Below, piece after piece: positions 32,701-42,391 of a stretch of 64,000 nucleotides of DNA (position 1 is the stretch's first letter; every line of letters begins with the position of its first letter). The notes under the pieces are model-generated. The model made no database searches, was not told the origin of the DNA, and saw nothing but the letters and a program-made list of their open reading frames with translations. Where the stretch lies: NCBI GenBank assembly GCA_020091685.1, contig CM034607.1:17599221-17663220 (forward strand). The letters are read 5' to 3'. This stretch comes from Lutjanus erythropterus. Taxonomy: Eukaryota > Chordata > Actinopteri > Lutjaniformes > Lutjanidae. The translations under genes and the position numbers were made by a program.

Positions 32701-35446
32701 AAAAGCCAAATATTGTTCTCTCTAAACCAACCAGAATCCTTAAGGAAAGACAGTAATTTTGCCTCGCTAAATAAATGCATTTGTGTTCGACTGCTGCCTC
32801 GATCTTTTAGTTTGTTTGCGTTATTTTGTGATTTCAGTGTTAAAAGGATCAGTTCAGATTCACCAAAGTCACTCACTAACAAAACCAAACTAACAGATCG
32901 AGGCAGCGGTACGAGCAGCAGCTCTCAATTTCTGCAAGTTGGTTTGGAGAGAGCAATATTTGGATTATATAACAGCAGATTCGTGTCTGTCTGATGGTAA
33001 AGTAAAGCGGTGGAAATATTCTAAATATAGTGTACACTTCAAATGATATTGATTTTTTTAGGTGAACCTTTTTAAGTGGCTAAAATACATTTTGTTGCTG
33101 ACCCTGTCCACTCTGCTTCTCTTAACCGGGGGAATATCGACCTCCATCTACTGTTGCTAATACACTGACTGATCGATAAGTACCTTACACAGCAACACTT
33201 CAAATAATCCAAACTATCCCTTTAAATTACCAAATCAGCTTCCAGTACACACTAGAATTGACTTTAAGGTTCTTGATCTGCCTTGGCCTTACTCCACCAT
33301 AAGTAAGAAATGCTTAAAAGATATTCCACTCAGACCCCTCAGGTCATCTGACTCTTGTATTCCTGCTGAGGTTCAATTCAGGACTGAGTACTGAGGATGT
33401 GCTCAGACTCTCATTACTTGTAAAAGCAGCCTCAAAACATTTCTTTTTCTTTTGCCTTTTCAATGATGTGTATCACATCTTCTTGTCTAATAGAATTATC
33501 TGCATGACTTCCTGTGTGCTTGTTGTAAATGTCTATTATCCACACTATTATTTTTATTAGTAGTAGTATTTTAATGCTTTCTTTCTCACCATCTTTCTGT
33601 CTTAATCCTCGCATCCCCGTGTGTGTAATTTAATATACACATTTACACAGAAAATAAAACTGGGAGGCTGTGAGTCAAGTCTCTGTTTTCTCTTAAATAT
33701 ATTATCTATATCTTTTCATATAATGGCACTGCAGACACACCCCAGTTCATAATTCCCTGTTGCCATATGTTGATTTCTTTAAAATAATAAAATTATAAAT
33801 ATAGCTGGCCCCTCTGACACAGCAGAATTCACAATTAGGGCTGTAGCTACGTCTGAGGCCATGTCTTCTGTACTTTCTGGGAGGTTGGGGCAATTTGGGG
33901 GAGTTAAAGGGATCGTTTGGATTATCTGAATTGGGGTTGTATAAGGTATTTTACTTTGCTGTCACACGGCCTTATCTGACAGGAAAACACTGGTATATAA
34001 GCCAATTATTGTTCTCTCCAAAGCAAACACAGTCCTTAAGGAAAAACAGAAATTCTCCCTCACAGAACACGGGAGCTGCTGGTCTACCGCTGCCTTGATC
34101 TGTTAGTTATTAGTTTGTGTTATTGTGTGACTTTGGTGAATCCAAACTAAGCTTTAAAACACAGAAGCCACAAAATAACTCAAACAAACTAAAAGACTGA
34201 AGCAGTGGTAGATCAGTTGTCTAATAGGATTTGGAGACTAGACGAATATATAGCTTATTAGTTTGTCAATTAACTGATCAATCTTTGGGTCTATAAAATG
34301 TCACATGGTCACATTTCAATTTTCCACAGCCAAAGCTGACCATCTGAAATAGCTTGTTTTACCCAACTACCTGTCCAAAACTAAAATATATACAGCTTAC
34401 TATGATACAATACCAAGATATCCAGCAAATACTCCCAATTAAGAATCTGGAACAGGAGAGTTTGTGGCACTTTGTTTAAAAAATGGTTTAAGTTTTGATT
34501 TTATTTATATGGAAGTAGCAATGTCCCATATAAATAGTGCTAAAGCAGTGAATCTGAATACATGCCTCATTGTAGCTGAATCATTGAAGGGTCCTTTTTG
34601 ATTTTTAAAACTACTATGAGAACACCTCTGCTGTGTTATACTGTATTTCTCTGACAGTTATGCCACAATGTGCTCAGTGCCTGTATACTGTCTTGGGTTT
34701 GTATGTGTTTTTGTCAGCTGACTAATCATTTATTCAACTGATTGTTTCAGCTGTAATTGTGACTGACTTTGAAACAGCATTCGGACCATGTTGTGTCTAA
34801 AAAAAATGTAACAATTAACTGAATAAATAAAATGTGACAAATCTAATATTAATGCTATTAATATGTGTTTTTATATAATTTTATATCAGTGAATTTAATG
34901 TGGTCAGTTATAGACCTGTAGGATATAAATATTGATTATTTCAGCTGAAAACCATCTCTACTGTAAGAAATAACTTGATGATGTTGCAGCAGTTATGTGT
35001 CTTTCATATTTCGTGAGTCACGCAGTGACCTGATAACATCATCCTCAGGAGGAGCTGCAGTGGCTTAATTAGTGTCCCAGGTGTGCAGCGCCTCGTGCCA
35101 CCTCACCTGACCGTTAATTAACTCTGAGCAGCTAGCTGCAGCTAAACCAGCTAACCTGTCCCCATCTAGAAACACCGGGTCGTGAATGTTAATAACAATG
35201 AGCTTTAAATTCTTAATTTGTCTCTGTGGGGCTGAGCAGCGCCGGGAGCTGCACCTCACAGCAAAGACTGTCAGCTTTAAACGCAGCCAGGAAATTTCGA
35301 AAGTCCTTCAAAGTTTACTAAATGACACGCAGAGAGGTGGAGTCTAGCGTGGTGGAAATGATCAGACAGAGCCAATAAAACAATTAAAAGTCCTTACCAA
35401 AGTCTTCGGCTAAATCACAGTCTTCATCCATTGCCACTCTCGTCAT
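17251..35446 (-). CDS. nobox: NOBOX oogenesis homeobox protein, complete 9-exon coding region
   Basis: Oocyte transcription factor needed in mammals for early folliculogenesis and for oocyte genes such as Gdf9 and Pou5f1. Exons in transcript order: 35398-35446, 31473-32224, 25977-26139, 25787-25893, 25436-25581, 25198-25331, 22824-23085, 20227-20543, 17251-17708. They total 2388 nt and encode 795 residues; all phases close. The homeodomain at 312-371 runs [60 protein letters not shown], very close to mammalian NOBOX, with Gln50 and Asn51. The N-terminal third is charged and low-complexity, and the C-terminal 420 residues are Pro/Ser/Thr/Tyr-rich. The C-terminal motif [14 protein letters not shown] corresponds to SSGQILMQ in human NOBOX, which supports orthology rather than another paired-like gene. 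Exon limits are hand-read. Confidence 0.93.
18190..20200 (-). other. nobox: nobox intron 8, main part
   Basis: AT-rich. Near 19190-19345 a degraded small element ends in ATCTGATCGCCAATCGGTGCAAGCCTA, similar to the terminus of the element at 60593-61198. The rest shows nothing recognisable. Confidence 0.45.
20227..20543 (-). CDS. nobox: nobox exon 8
   Basis: Encodes residues 538-643 with [19 protein letters not shown], repeated YLTP motifs and [14 protein letters not shown], which resembles the C-terminal region of human NOBOX. The acceptor is CCTCAG and the donor GTGAGT. Phase 2 to 1. Confidence 0.9.
20544..22823 (-). other. nobox: nobox intron 7
   Basis: Holds a family H dispersed repeat (21940-22215) and a small terminus ending GGTGAAGTGACCCTTTAA near 22493. 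The rest is unremarkable AT-rich sequence. Confidence 0.5.
21940..22215. repeat. family H dispersed repeat
   Basis: Carries TTTAGCATGTCAGCATG, GAGGCTGATAGAGATGTCAT, TACCAAATTTCATGCCAATC and GATATTTCAC in the order shared with 62255-62700. It is a common percomorph interspersed repeat of unknown class. Confidence 0.6.
22824..23085 (-). CDS. nobox: nobox exon 7
   Basis: Encodes residues 451-537, a Pro/His/Leu-rich segment ([20 protein letters not shown]). The acceptor is TCTAAG, with a weak pyrimidine tract, and the donor is ACCAG|GTCAGC. Phase 1 to 2 fits exons 6 and 8. Confidence 0.85.
23255..23942. mobile_element. family B long foldback element, degraded copy
   Basis: Left end CAAGGGGCAGTTCCTAAATC and right end GGGTGAACTGTCCCCTTTA are inverted. 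The interior right arm has GCATTGCTGTTGAGTTTTTC and GAAGGCAGACATCTCC as in the copy at 57505-58833. It lies in nobox intron 6. The left arm is interrupted by unrelated AT-rich sequence at about 23310-23445. Confidence 0.65.
23943..25197 (-). other. nobox: rest of nobox intron 6
   Basis: AT-rich with scattered repeat-like pieces. A 97-codon plus-strand open frame at 24086-24379 has no recognised domain and no splice context. Nothing else is supported. Confidence 0.4.
25198..25331 (-). CDS. nobox: nobox exon 6
   Basis: Encodes residues 406-450, [20 protein letters not shown] and onward, a Ser-rich segment ending SLNSPG. The acceptor is TTTTTCAG and the donor GTGTTC. Phase 2 to 1. Confidence 0.85.
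25436..25581 (-). CDS. nobox: nobox exon 5: recognition helix
   Basis: Opens [18 protein letters not shown], the DNA-recognition helix with Trp48, Phe49, Gln50 and Asn51, then a Ser/His-rich linker. The acceptor is CACAG and the donor GTATTG, ending in phase 2. Confidence 0.92.
25787..25893 (-). CDS. nobox: nobox exon 4: homeodomain helices 1-2 and start of helix 3
   Basis: Encodes residues 322-357, [20 protein letters not shown] through TPQRIM. The acceptor is GAGCAG. The donor is ATG|GTTAGA, splitting helix 3 just before VWFQNRR. Phase 1 to 0. Confidence 0.92.
25977..26139 (-). CDS. nobox: nobox exon 3: start of homeodomain
   Basis: Encodes residues 268-321, including [20 protein letters not shown] and the homeodomain N-terminal arm [10 protein letters not shown]. 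The acceptor is GGCAG and the donor GTAACT. Phase 0 to 1. A longer open frame over the same bases in another register is a shadow. Confidence 0.9.
26512..27066. mobile_element. two adjacent family D repeats
   Basis: A partial copy (26512-26690) has TTTTCTTAATCAACCAATTG. It is followed by a fuller copy (26695-27066) with GATTATTTTCATTTCTGCTT, AATGTCTTGTTTTGTCCACA and an inverted end GTTCACTGACTAATCATTGC. Confidence 0.65.
28098..28335. mobile_element. small DNA element (CAGGGGCCACTTTATT family)
   Basis: Starts TCAGGGGCCACTTTATTTGG then TACACCTGTACAACCTAATG, and carries TTAGCGGTGGTGTTGTACTG and GTGTTTCTAATATTCTGCC. This is a recognisable fish MITE-like family with no coding content. The right boundary is approximate. 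Confidence 0.6.
28741..28960. repeat. dispersed repeat carrying nuclear-receptor half-sites
   Basis: A common fish repeat with GGTCACAGTGACCTTGACCT in it. AGGTCACAGTGACCT (28892-28906) is a perfect estrogen-response palindrome. TGACCTTTGACCT at 28778-28790 is a perfect DR1, and a further DR1-like pair follows at 28907-28919. It lies in nobox intron 2. Confidence 0.6.
29218..29525. mobile_element. small dispersed element (GGGAAACTCCAGCGATTTTA family)
   Basis: Recognised from the string TTACACATCAAAGTCTGTTT, then AGGTCTTGGGGAGTACTGCC and GTCTGGGGGTCTGGAGTTAG. It is a frequent percomorph repeat with no ORF. Confidence 0.5.
29930..30260 (+). mobile_element. LINE-1-type retrotransposon 3' fragment
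   Basis: A plus-strand reading with [20 protein letters not shown] matches the C-terminal end of fish L1 ORF2 (H..W.C..v..FW..v...i), followed by [17 protein letters not shown]. Only the end of ORF2 remains, in more than one frame, with probable 3' UTR to about 30560. Dead copy. Confidence 0.55.
31473..32224 (-). CDS. nobox: nobox exon 2: large charged N-terminal exon
   Basis: Encodes residues 17-267. An acidic Glu-rich run is followed by a Lys/Arg-rich cluster ([20 protein letters not shown], a likely nuclear localisation signal), then a conserved-looking segment [20 protein letters not shown] and a Pro-rich end. The acceptor is TTGCAG and the donor CTCGAG|GTGAGA. Phase 1 to 0. The C-terminal half is less repetitive and probably the functional part. 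Confidence 0.88.
32335..33450 (+). mobile_element. LINE (L2/Rex-like) 3' remnant, split by a foldback insertion
   Basis: The left piece reads [11 protein letters not shown], as in the LVQNAAARLL motif near the end of fish LINE reverse transcriptases. The right piece resumes [20 protein letters not shown], matching the LHWLPVxxRIDFK motif that follows. A later segment, KSSLKTFLF, fits the end of the ORF. The two parts become adjacent when 32430-33226 is removed. Heavily decayed. Confidence 0.6.
32430..33226. mobile_element. family A foldback, complete, in nobox intron 1
   Basis: Starts GGGGATAGTCTGGATTATCT and ends ATAATCCAAACTATCCCTTT. The arms of about 400 bp meet at GTGTTAAAAGGATCAGTTC near 32840. 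It is inserted in a LINE remnant. Its arms are the longest and most complete in the window. Confidence 0.82.
33903..34235. mobile_element. family A foldback with internal deletion
   Basis: The outer left end GTTAAAGGGATCGTTTGGAT jumps after about 50 bases directly to the TTTTACTTTGCTGTCACACG part. The centre and a short right-arm piece follow, ending near 34235. Confidence 0.7.
34250..34440. mobile_element. family D repeat fragment
   Basis: Contains TTAACTGATCAATCTTTGGGTCTATAAAATGTC and a TTTTCCACAGCC-type segment typical of the family; the second half is missing. Confidence 0.5.
35398..35446 (-). CDS. nobox: nobox exon 1
   Basis: Two in-frame ATGs: 35446 ([16 protein letters not shown]) and 35431 ([11 protein letters not shown]). 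The first is chosen as the upstream one; the second has better context (GGCAATGG). The donor is GTAAGG and the exon ends in phase 1. The short acidic start is unlike the long mammalian N-terminus. Confidence 0.78.
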
Positions 35447-35640
35447 TCAAAACCAATAAACTTGTACTAATAATCAATTAAGCCACACTGGATCACAGCG
35501 AGAATTGCTCCTGCTCTGGAGGTAATGAGGTTGATTGATTGATTACCTCCCTCAGTGGGGTGTGACGGAGAATTATCGCGTGAGGGGTGAGACTGAACCA
35601 GCCAATCAGAGGACAGAACAGGCCCAATCAAATGGATACA
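35447..35640 (-). promoter_or_regulatory. nobox: nobox proximal promoter region
   Basis: Immediately upstream of the first ATG. Three inverted CCAAT boxes (35453-35457, 35602-35606, 35624-35628) and no clear TATA box. CAATTA at 35475-35480 reads TAATTG on the gene strand, the reported NOBOX-binding element. The transcription start was not determined. Confidence 0.4.
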
Positions 35641-35924
35641 ATGTGGATACAAACTGTCACCCTCAATTTACAGTTTTTATTTACTGAATATGACAGGAAT
35701 TATGACTCTAAGCTTTACTTAATTGATTACTTTGTTACTTTCTTTTCATAAATCAGCATTTACAAGTTCAATGAGCTGATTATATATCAAACAACACATT
35801 TAATCTATAATTAAATGTACCCACGAAAATCTGTTAAAACATACAAAGATTTATAAGGTTTTTTCTTTATCACCTCTTATCAGAGTTCCCACCTCTTTTA
35901 AATGGCTCTATTAGCAGAATATGA

Positions 35925-36218
35925 CAGAATATATTATTCATAGGTAAGTTTTTATTATATTATAATCACCTGAAAACAAGAATTGTGGCACTTTCATTTC
36001 CATAGAATTAGCCATTTATATCTACAGAGAGTGCAGATCATCTTCCATGGAGTCCGTTATGTTGCACCACCCATTCTTGCAGCGTCTTTGCATTTTTCAA
36101 GAGTATCATTGCGACTGTAGGTTATCCCACACACTTGGAAGGGAAGGGTGAGACAAGATGTTTGGGATCTCCAAGCTCACTGCGAGTTGCCACTAAATCT
36201 TACACACTAGTCTTTCAA
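35925..36218. mobile_element. family C small DNA element
   Basis: Contains TATAATCACCTGAAAACAAG, TTTATATCTACAGAGAGTG, CATGGAGTCCG and the outer end ACTAAATCTTACACACTAGT, in the same order as other copies of this fish family. The left end is missing. Confidence 0.65.
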
Positions 36219-37774
36219 AGATTGGTTCTCTGCCTTTTTTCAGAGTAAGAAAATAAAAAAGCAGAATCTATTATATGTTAGCAGTTCCACCGAAGAAAAA
36301 AATATCCTCACGGTTTTATGTAAATAACAGTCCAAGGCTTAAAGGGGTCAAGTTATCTAACACTCAATAAAAAAGCAAAAATTTAAGAAATGTCCAGTTT
36401 AGCTGAATTTAGATTTTATTTCTTTCTCCTCCAATTACTCGATGGTCTTAACCCACATGTTAAGAACCACTGAACTAAACTAACTGTATATAAAGTTGTT
36501 AAACGTGAAACTACCTCCATCTGAACCAACTAAAAATGCTTGTGTATTGAAGTGTCAGTATTAGCAATCTAATAATTTTACTTTTTGATTTTAAATGCAG
36601 GACCTTTTCTTGTAATGTAGTGTTTTTACATTGTGGTATTGGCAGTTTACTGAAATAATGGATCTGAGTTCTGCTCCCTTCACCGATATTCATATTGGCT
36701 CACATCCCTGTACTCAGGAGTTAATTTCGAAGATTTTTCTGTAAATTCCCTAGTATTACTATAATGTGCAATAATGATGATTATTATGTTGGGACTGATG
36801 CGTATATCTCAATAAAACTGACTATTTGATTATTGCAGTTTTTAAAGATTGGGTATAGAAAATAAAAATCCATTGAGCCTATAATTAAAAATAATCATAC
36901 CCCTGTGAATCATATCACCCATAAAATTATACTGTAGCTTAATAAAAGACTATTATAACACCTGAGTCCTCCAGCGCATTATAATGTGTTTTGGGATTTC
37001 AGTGCAGGTATTCAACTGTTAAATACTGATGGGCTGCAGTTCTTTTAGATAATCTATTCAGACATTAATTTGTCCTAAAAACAAACCTAAAAACACTAGG
37101 ACTAAAGGACTTGTGGCTGAAAAGTATCAAGATTTTTTGGCTTGTGACCCCATAAAACAAATAATAATAACAAACAAAACAATAACCCTTGTCACAAATA
37201 TGAACCCAATAAATCCCAAGCATACCACCCAACAACAAGAAACAAGCAGAAATGTGAATTATCATACTTTCGTTGTTATTATTTAATTTATTTGATGAAC
37301 AGATTTGAACCTAGACGTTCTCTTTTGATTTTTTTGGTGCATTTTATTTTGAAGCTTGTATGTTACCTTCCCACGAGTAATTGATTTTGTTGCATGCAGT
37401 TAAATATTTGGAATTGTCTTTTGTAATACAAAAATGAAAACAACAGTTGTTGTGTATCCATTGTAACTGGTTCAATCAAAAACTGATTTTCCTCACTTTC
37501 TTTGGAAAGATGAAAAACTGCTGTCACTTATGAGAAACAAAACAGAAGATTAAGCATTAAAATTCATAAATGTGTGTTTTTCTCTGTTTTCCTCTTCAGT
37601 TATAATCTTGTGACCTCTCAGATTTATCCTGTGAGTCCTTGTGGGTGTCCAGTGCCCCAGGTTGGGAACCTCTGTTGTAAACTTGAGGATAAATAATGCT
37701 GATCCCTTGAGCTAGGCCTAAAACAGGCCAACTCAAAGTCTATGTTGAATAAAGTGCACATATCACGGCACTGT

Positions 37775-37807
<33 letters not shown>

Positions 37808-38825
37808 CAAAACTCATCACCTCACATTTTTGAGTTTTGAATCAAATCTTTGAGTTTTAGAAACCCCAAAACATCTGTACTTCAAAAATTGTACACGGTG
37901 AATCTGATTTGTCATTATTTGGGTGCTTGAAAATTAAATGTTGCAATTGAAAACTTTCAAGTTCACTGAGTCGATTAATCAATTATGTCTGCTCCCAATC
38001 AAAACTATTATATGTCAGTTGTGAAAATGGTTAAAATCAGGTTCTTGTCTTGCTGCAGTTGTTCCTCTGTTACCCACCAGATGGGGTACTGACTGGACCC
38101 CAGGCTTATTTTATACCCCAACTCTCCTGCTCAGCTTCTCTTCCCCTGTTCTACCCCCTCCCACCCAGACGAAGGCTCTCATAAACACCCCCCCATCCTC
38201 TGTGTGAGGTACATTTCCATATCAGCGGCCCACCACCCAAGGCCAGGACAGCTTGTTGTCTCCTCTGTGTCCAGGGACGGACCATCTGCACGCTCCCTCC
38301 CACATCAGGTGACCTTGGTTTCATCTGGTGTGATGCAAAGAATGTAAACCGGAGCTGCATTTAGAATAATTTCCATTCTTGTGTGCTCACAAATCCCCAC
38401 TGACAGTTTATCTAATCACTTCATAAGTACATTTTTATGTGATGACTTAAGAATAATAACATCTCTGGCTGTTCCTCCCCAGAGGGTCTACTGAGTTCAG
38501 TAAGTGTAAATGGGCTGTTAAGAGGCCGTGATCATACATACATACACAAATATACAGTAGCTCTGCATGGATACAGGGCTGCCTGTAATGTCTCTGTGTC
38601 AGAAACAGTATGAAGGCCGGGCTAATGCTGGTGTGGGATAACACCAGAGCGAGACTTTGTGTCTGCATGTAAGCTCTTTTGAATCTATGTCACTAAAATA
38701 TATGAGCAGCCTTTTTTTATCCACTGAACCAATGAACAAATCCTGGGCCTCAAGTCTGAGTTCAACCAGCACCAGGGGGGAGTTGAATCATAGTCAAGAC
38801 CACGAGATCAAATGGGTCAGTTCAA

Positions 38826-39088
38826 CCCAATTACAAACCCCAGTTCCAAAAAAACTTTGGGTGCTGTGTAAAACGTAAATAAAAACAGAATGCAATGATT
38901 TACAAGTAACATTGAAACTGATAAACTTTATTGTTTCTTGTAAATACAAATTTATTTCTTAAACAGACTGTAAAGCAACAATAAATGTGTGTTATGAGTT
39001 TGTCACACCACAGAAACATGTTATTAAGCACTCAGCTACACCTGAATGATTTTAAAAAATGCTAGGTGTATAAAATTAGGTCTAAAAA

Positions 39089-39122
<34 letters not shown>

Positions 39123-39440
39123 TAATAATAATAATGATAAACATTTTCTGCTCTGAAACACAATTGTCAGACCATAGCACACTTTTCTACTTTGCATCAG
39201 TCCATCTCAAATGAGCTCAGGCCCCAGAGAAGTTGGCAGTATGTCTGGATGTTTTTGAAATATGGCTTTTGTTTTGCATGGTAGAGTCTTAACTTGCAAT
39301 TGTAGATAGCATGAAAACATATATTTCCACCCACGTCTAGTGGTATGTAGCAATGCAAACTGTTTTGTTTTCTGTCTGAGATCTCTTCCTCCATGCAGCC
39401 CAGTGAAGTGGAGACAAATTGAATTTCATTTGTAATGCTC
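38826..39440. mobile_element. Tc1/mariner-like DNA transposon fragment
   Basis: The left end AAACCCCAGTTCCAAAAAAA then GTGTAAAACGTAAATAAAAA is a widespread fish transposon terminus. The right part on the minus strand gives a frame with YHAKQKPYFKN and YCQLLWGLSSFEMD, similar to the antisense of the transposase region in that family. An AAT microsatellite (39090-39144) interrupts it. The superfamily is from memory and less certain than the presence of an element. Confidence 0.5.
39090..39144. repeat. AAT microsatellite
   Basis: About 18 AAT units with two GAT variants. Confidence 0.9.
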
Positions 39441-39783
39441 ACAGCAGAGAAAAATTACATTTAAATAATTCAACAGTCGAGTGTCTTTCCAGCAACAATG
39501 TCCTGGTTACTTTGGATAATCTAAAGCCCACACTGACAACAGCCAGTTCTCTGAATTAGCAAGAGTAACCAGGACACTGTTATATCTAGAAAGAGATGTT
39601 GATGCTTTGGAGATTGTTATAATTACTGTGAGTATCAAATTGTATTAAGCTAGAGGCAAAGATGTCAGGGAAGGATATCTCAGACACCAATCCTGTATGC
39701 ACAGCTACATACGAACTAGCTGTTTAGTGAGAAAACGTTTTGTAATTTGGGTGAACTGACCCCCTTAGTCAGTGCAGCTTCTT

Positions 39784-39955
39784 TTTTTTAAGGTTATTCT
39801 CTTTATTTGATAGGGCAGGTGAAGATAGACAGGAAGAGTGGGAGAGATACAGGACAATATGCAGCAAAGGGCCACAGGCTGGAATGAAACCCAGGCCGGT
39901 GTGATAAGGACCCAACCTTAGTACACAGGACATGAGCTGCCAGGGCGCCCGAAGT
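39784..39955. repeat. SINE-like or MITE-like repeat with a B-box-like segment
   Basis: A common fish repeat beginning AAGGTTATTCTCTTTATTTG and containing GGCTGGAATGAAACCCAGGC, which resembles a tRNA-type B box, then GAGCTGCCAGGGCGCCCG at its end. It does not fold as a tRNA and is not called as one. Confidence 0.5.
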
Positions 39956-41224
39956 CACATTAATCTATGTGGATATTTTACAAACTGCAGCCTTAATTAG
40001 GGGCTGGAGAGGGTACTATTTTAATGAAGTCAAAGCAATGGTACTTACCTTAATTATTACTCAAGAAAAATCAGAATGAATATTAATGAACTCCACCTTA
40101 AAGTACTTAAGCAGCTCTTCTGAAAATTACTCCAAGTAGCAGGTGTATTTGGTGATAGTGAAAAGGCCAACAGGGCATTTTGACATTTTAATTTCATTTT
40201 CATTCCTCTCAAATTCTCCAACATAGCGACACTCTTTTTATCTTACAGAAGAGCTTATTTCCTCCTTTCCACATGTTGTTTTATGAATGAAAAGAGCCTT
40301 TGACAGGGCAACTTATTCATTCATTATCTATACCTGCTTACCCTTTACCAGGGTTAAAGGGGGCTCTGAATTCAAACTCGGGACCTTCGTGCTGTGAGGT
40401 GCATTTCAGAGGTTTGATTACAATACTTCATTAAATATCTGCTGAAATGAAAGTAGAAGTGCTGATTTTGGAATAAACGAAAAAGTGATTTTAAATGAAA
40501 AAAGCATAATTATATTAACAATTGGAGTGGGATTACCTTGACTGCAGAGGTTGCATGTTAATTGGTTTTGGTAATTAGAATAACAGTGCACAAAGACTTC
40601 ACACAACTAAAGTACATTGTCACCTAAAGTGGGTCTGGTGTTGTTGCCTGATCTTTTAGCTCAGTTTTGGGAAATCCTGTGTCAAAATCAATATTTTAGT
40701 TTATACTGTCTTCACATGGGGCACATTCCAAAATCAATTTATGCTTAATCAAAGTCCAGAAAGTGACCCCAAGAAAATCTGGAACATGGTATTTTTCCAG
40801 GGGTAGAGTACTGGTTGTTTTCTAGGCCTCTGGGCAAACACTGAAGCTGCACTGTGTGTGCACTGTGTTTAAAGGAGCAGTTGGACTCTTATTTGCTTTC
40901 TTGCCAAGAGTGAAATGAGATTGATAGTAGACACAAATCAGTTTCTAAATGCTTTGCTCAATAGAGACCAAGGACGTTTGTTGCTAAAACTGGGTAGAAG
41001 CAATTAGAGAGTTTTAAAAAGACTCCATTGCAGAACCAATCCAAAGTCTTTAGGGTGGCCTTTCATATGGGGGCTCTGACACCATGTGCTTACTACAGAA
41101 GAGAACCAGGGGAGCATTGTCTCTTGTAAGGCATGTCCTTGAAAACTATAAGGCCTGCAGGTTTGTTAGCAGCGACTCTTGTGCATTTAGAAATCTCCAG
41201 ATGATCTGTAGGCAGCGATTGTCT

Positions 41225-41600
41225 TTGTAAGACATCAGCACAGCCAGTAGTCAGTCAGTTAGCTTAGCTTATGTTATAAAGTGTGCCAACCACAACCTCA
41301 AAAGATCACTCCACCCAGCCGAGAAATACTCCAGCACATAACTGTTTAAAACCACACCTTGCCATTTCTATACTTTTTGGTACATATTAAACAAACCAGA
41401 CATAATTTGTTAATTAGTGAACATTAATGGTTCTGATAGGCAGATCATTTTTTACAGACTGGCTATGCTAAGCTAACCACCCGCCGGCTGTAGCTCCATA
41501 TTCAGTTGGTGGTTATGAGAGCAATATCAATCATCTCATCTAACTTTGGGCAAGAAAAATATTGAATTATTCTTTTAATGGGAAAATGTAGGTGATAGGG
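41225..41600. mobile_element. family E small DNA element
   Basis: Contains GTTAGCTTAGCTTATG at one end and TGGCTATGCTAAGCTAACCA then GGCTGTAGCTCCATATTCAG, the complement of the unit repeated at 52250-52600. Confidence 0.55.
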
Positions 41601-41604
41601 TATA

Positions 41605-41905
41605 CTAGAGCTGCAACTAATGACAGTTTTCATTATAATTAATCTGTCCATTCATTTCACAATTAATAGTTTAGAAAATGAAAAAAAGGTGAAAAACCAT
41701 GTCACAGTTTCCTATAGTTTAAAGTGACATCTAATTGTTTCTTTTGTCCAACCAACAGTCCGAAACCCAAAGACTCTTCATGTAATGTCTTACATTTAAG
41801 CTGGAGCCAGCAAATGTTTGAATTTTGACTGAAAAATAACTGAAGCAATTAAGCCATTAGCAAACTTGTCAATAGTGATTAAATGACTGATTTTTGCAGC
41901 TCGAG
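41605..41905. mobile_element. family D repeat
   Basis: Begins CTAGAGCTGCAACTAATGAC and ends TTTTTGCAGCTCGAG, inverted ends typical of the family. The interior has TTGTCCAACCAACAGTCCGA. Confidence 0.65.
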
Positions 41906-42391
41906 GGTACACACACATTGCACAGAAAGCAAAATAGCGAATTTTGCCCCATGCCAGGATTAATCAGGTTAATCGGGCTGCAATAAGTTGTAAATCAATA
42001 TTTTCCACTGCTGATAAAAGTGATACAAAGAAGTGTTGAGCAAGTGCATTTTGGGATTTTCATGCGATTGTTCTTTTTGAGTTTATTAGTCTGACCTAGT
42101 TATGTATTATGTATTATTGAGAGCAGACTGAACACTACGACAGCAGAATGGGAAAGTACACATGCATTGATTTATCCACTTAAATTAAAACAGACAAGAG
42201 TGGACAGATTTACCCAATCAGGTTTTTTATTTGGAACAGAGTGGCAGATTAGTGACAGGGCGGTGGCGTGGAGGATCCGCCTCCTCTCGCTCACTCAGCC
42301 AATGACAGAAACTCAGCCTTAAAAAAATGCAAATGTATAAAAACAGGAATGGGAACAGCAAACATAGAGTAGTGTAGCCTCCATTGGGCTT

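Larger units (their letters stand above)
32225..35397 (-). other. nobox: nobox intron 1
   Basis: Holds a LINE-2-like remnant (32335-32425 and 33233-33450) split by a complete family A foldback (32430-33226), a second internally deleted family A copy (33903-34235), and a family D repeat (34250-34440). 34450-35380 shows nothing recognised. Confidence 0.6.
35641..42220. other. spacer between nobox and sdc3
   Basis: No gene recognised. Contents: family C element (35925-36218), unremarkable AT-rich DNA (36220-38050), a GC-richer unique stretch (38050-38350), a DNA-transposon fragment (38826-39440) with an AAT microsatellite, a tRNA-like-box repeat (39784-39955), a small repeat near 40310-40420, a family E copy (41225-41600) and a family D copy (41605-41905). 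Confidence 0.55.

Noticed and set aside
39870-39955. tRNA-like gene
   Set aside because: A B-box-like segment is present but there is no cloverleaf or A box at the right spacing; it belongs to a dispersed repeat.
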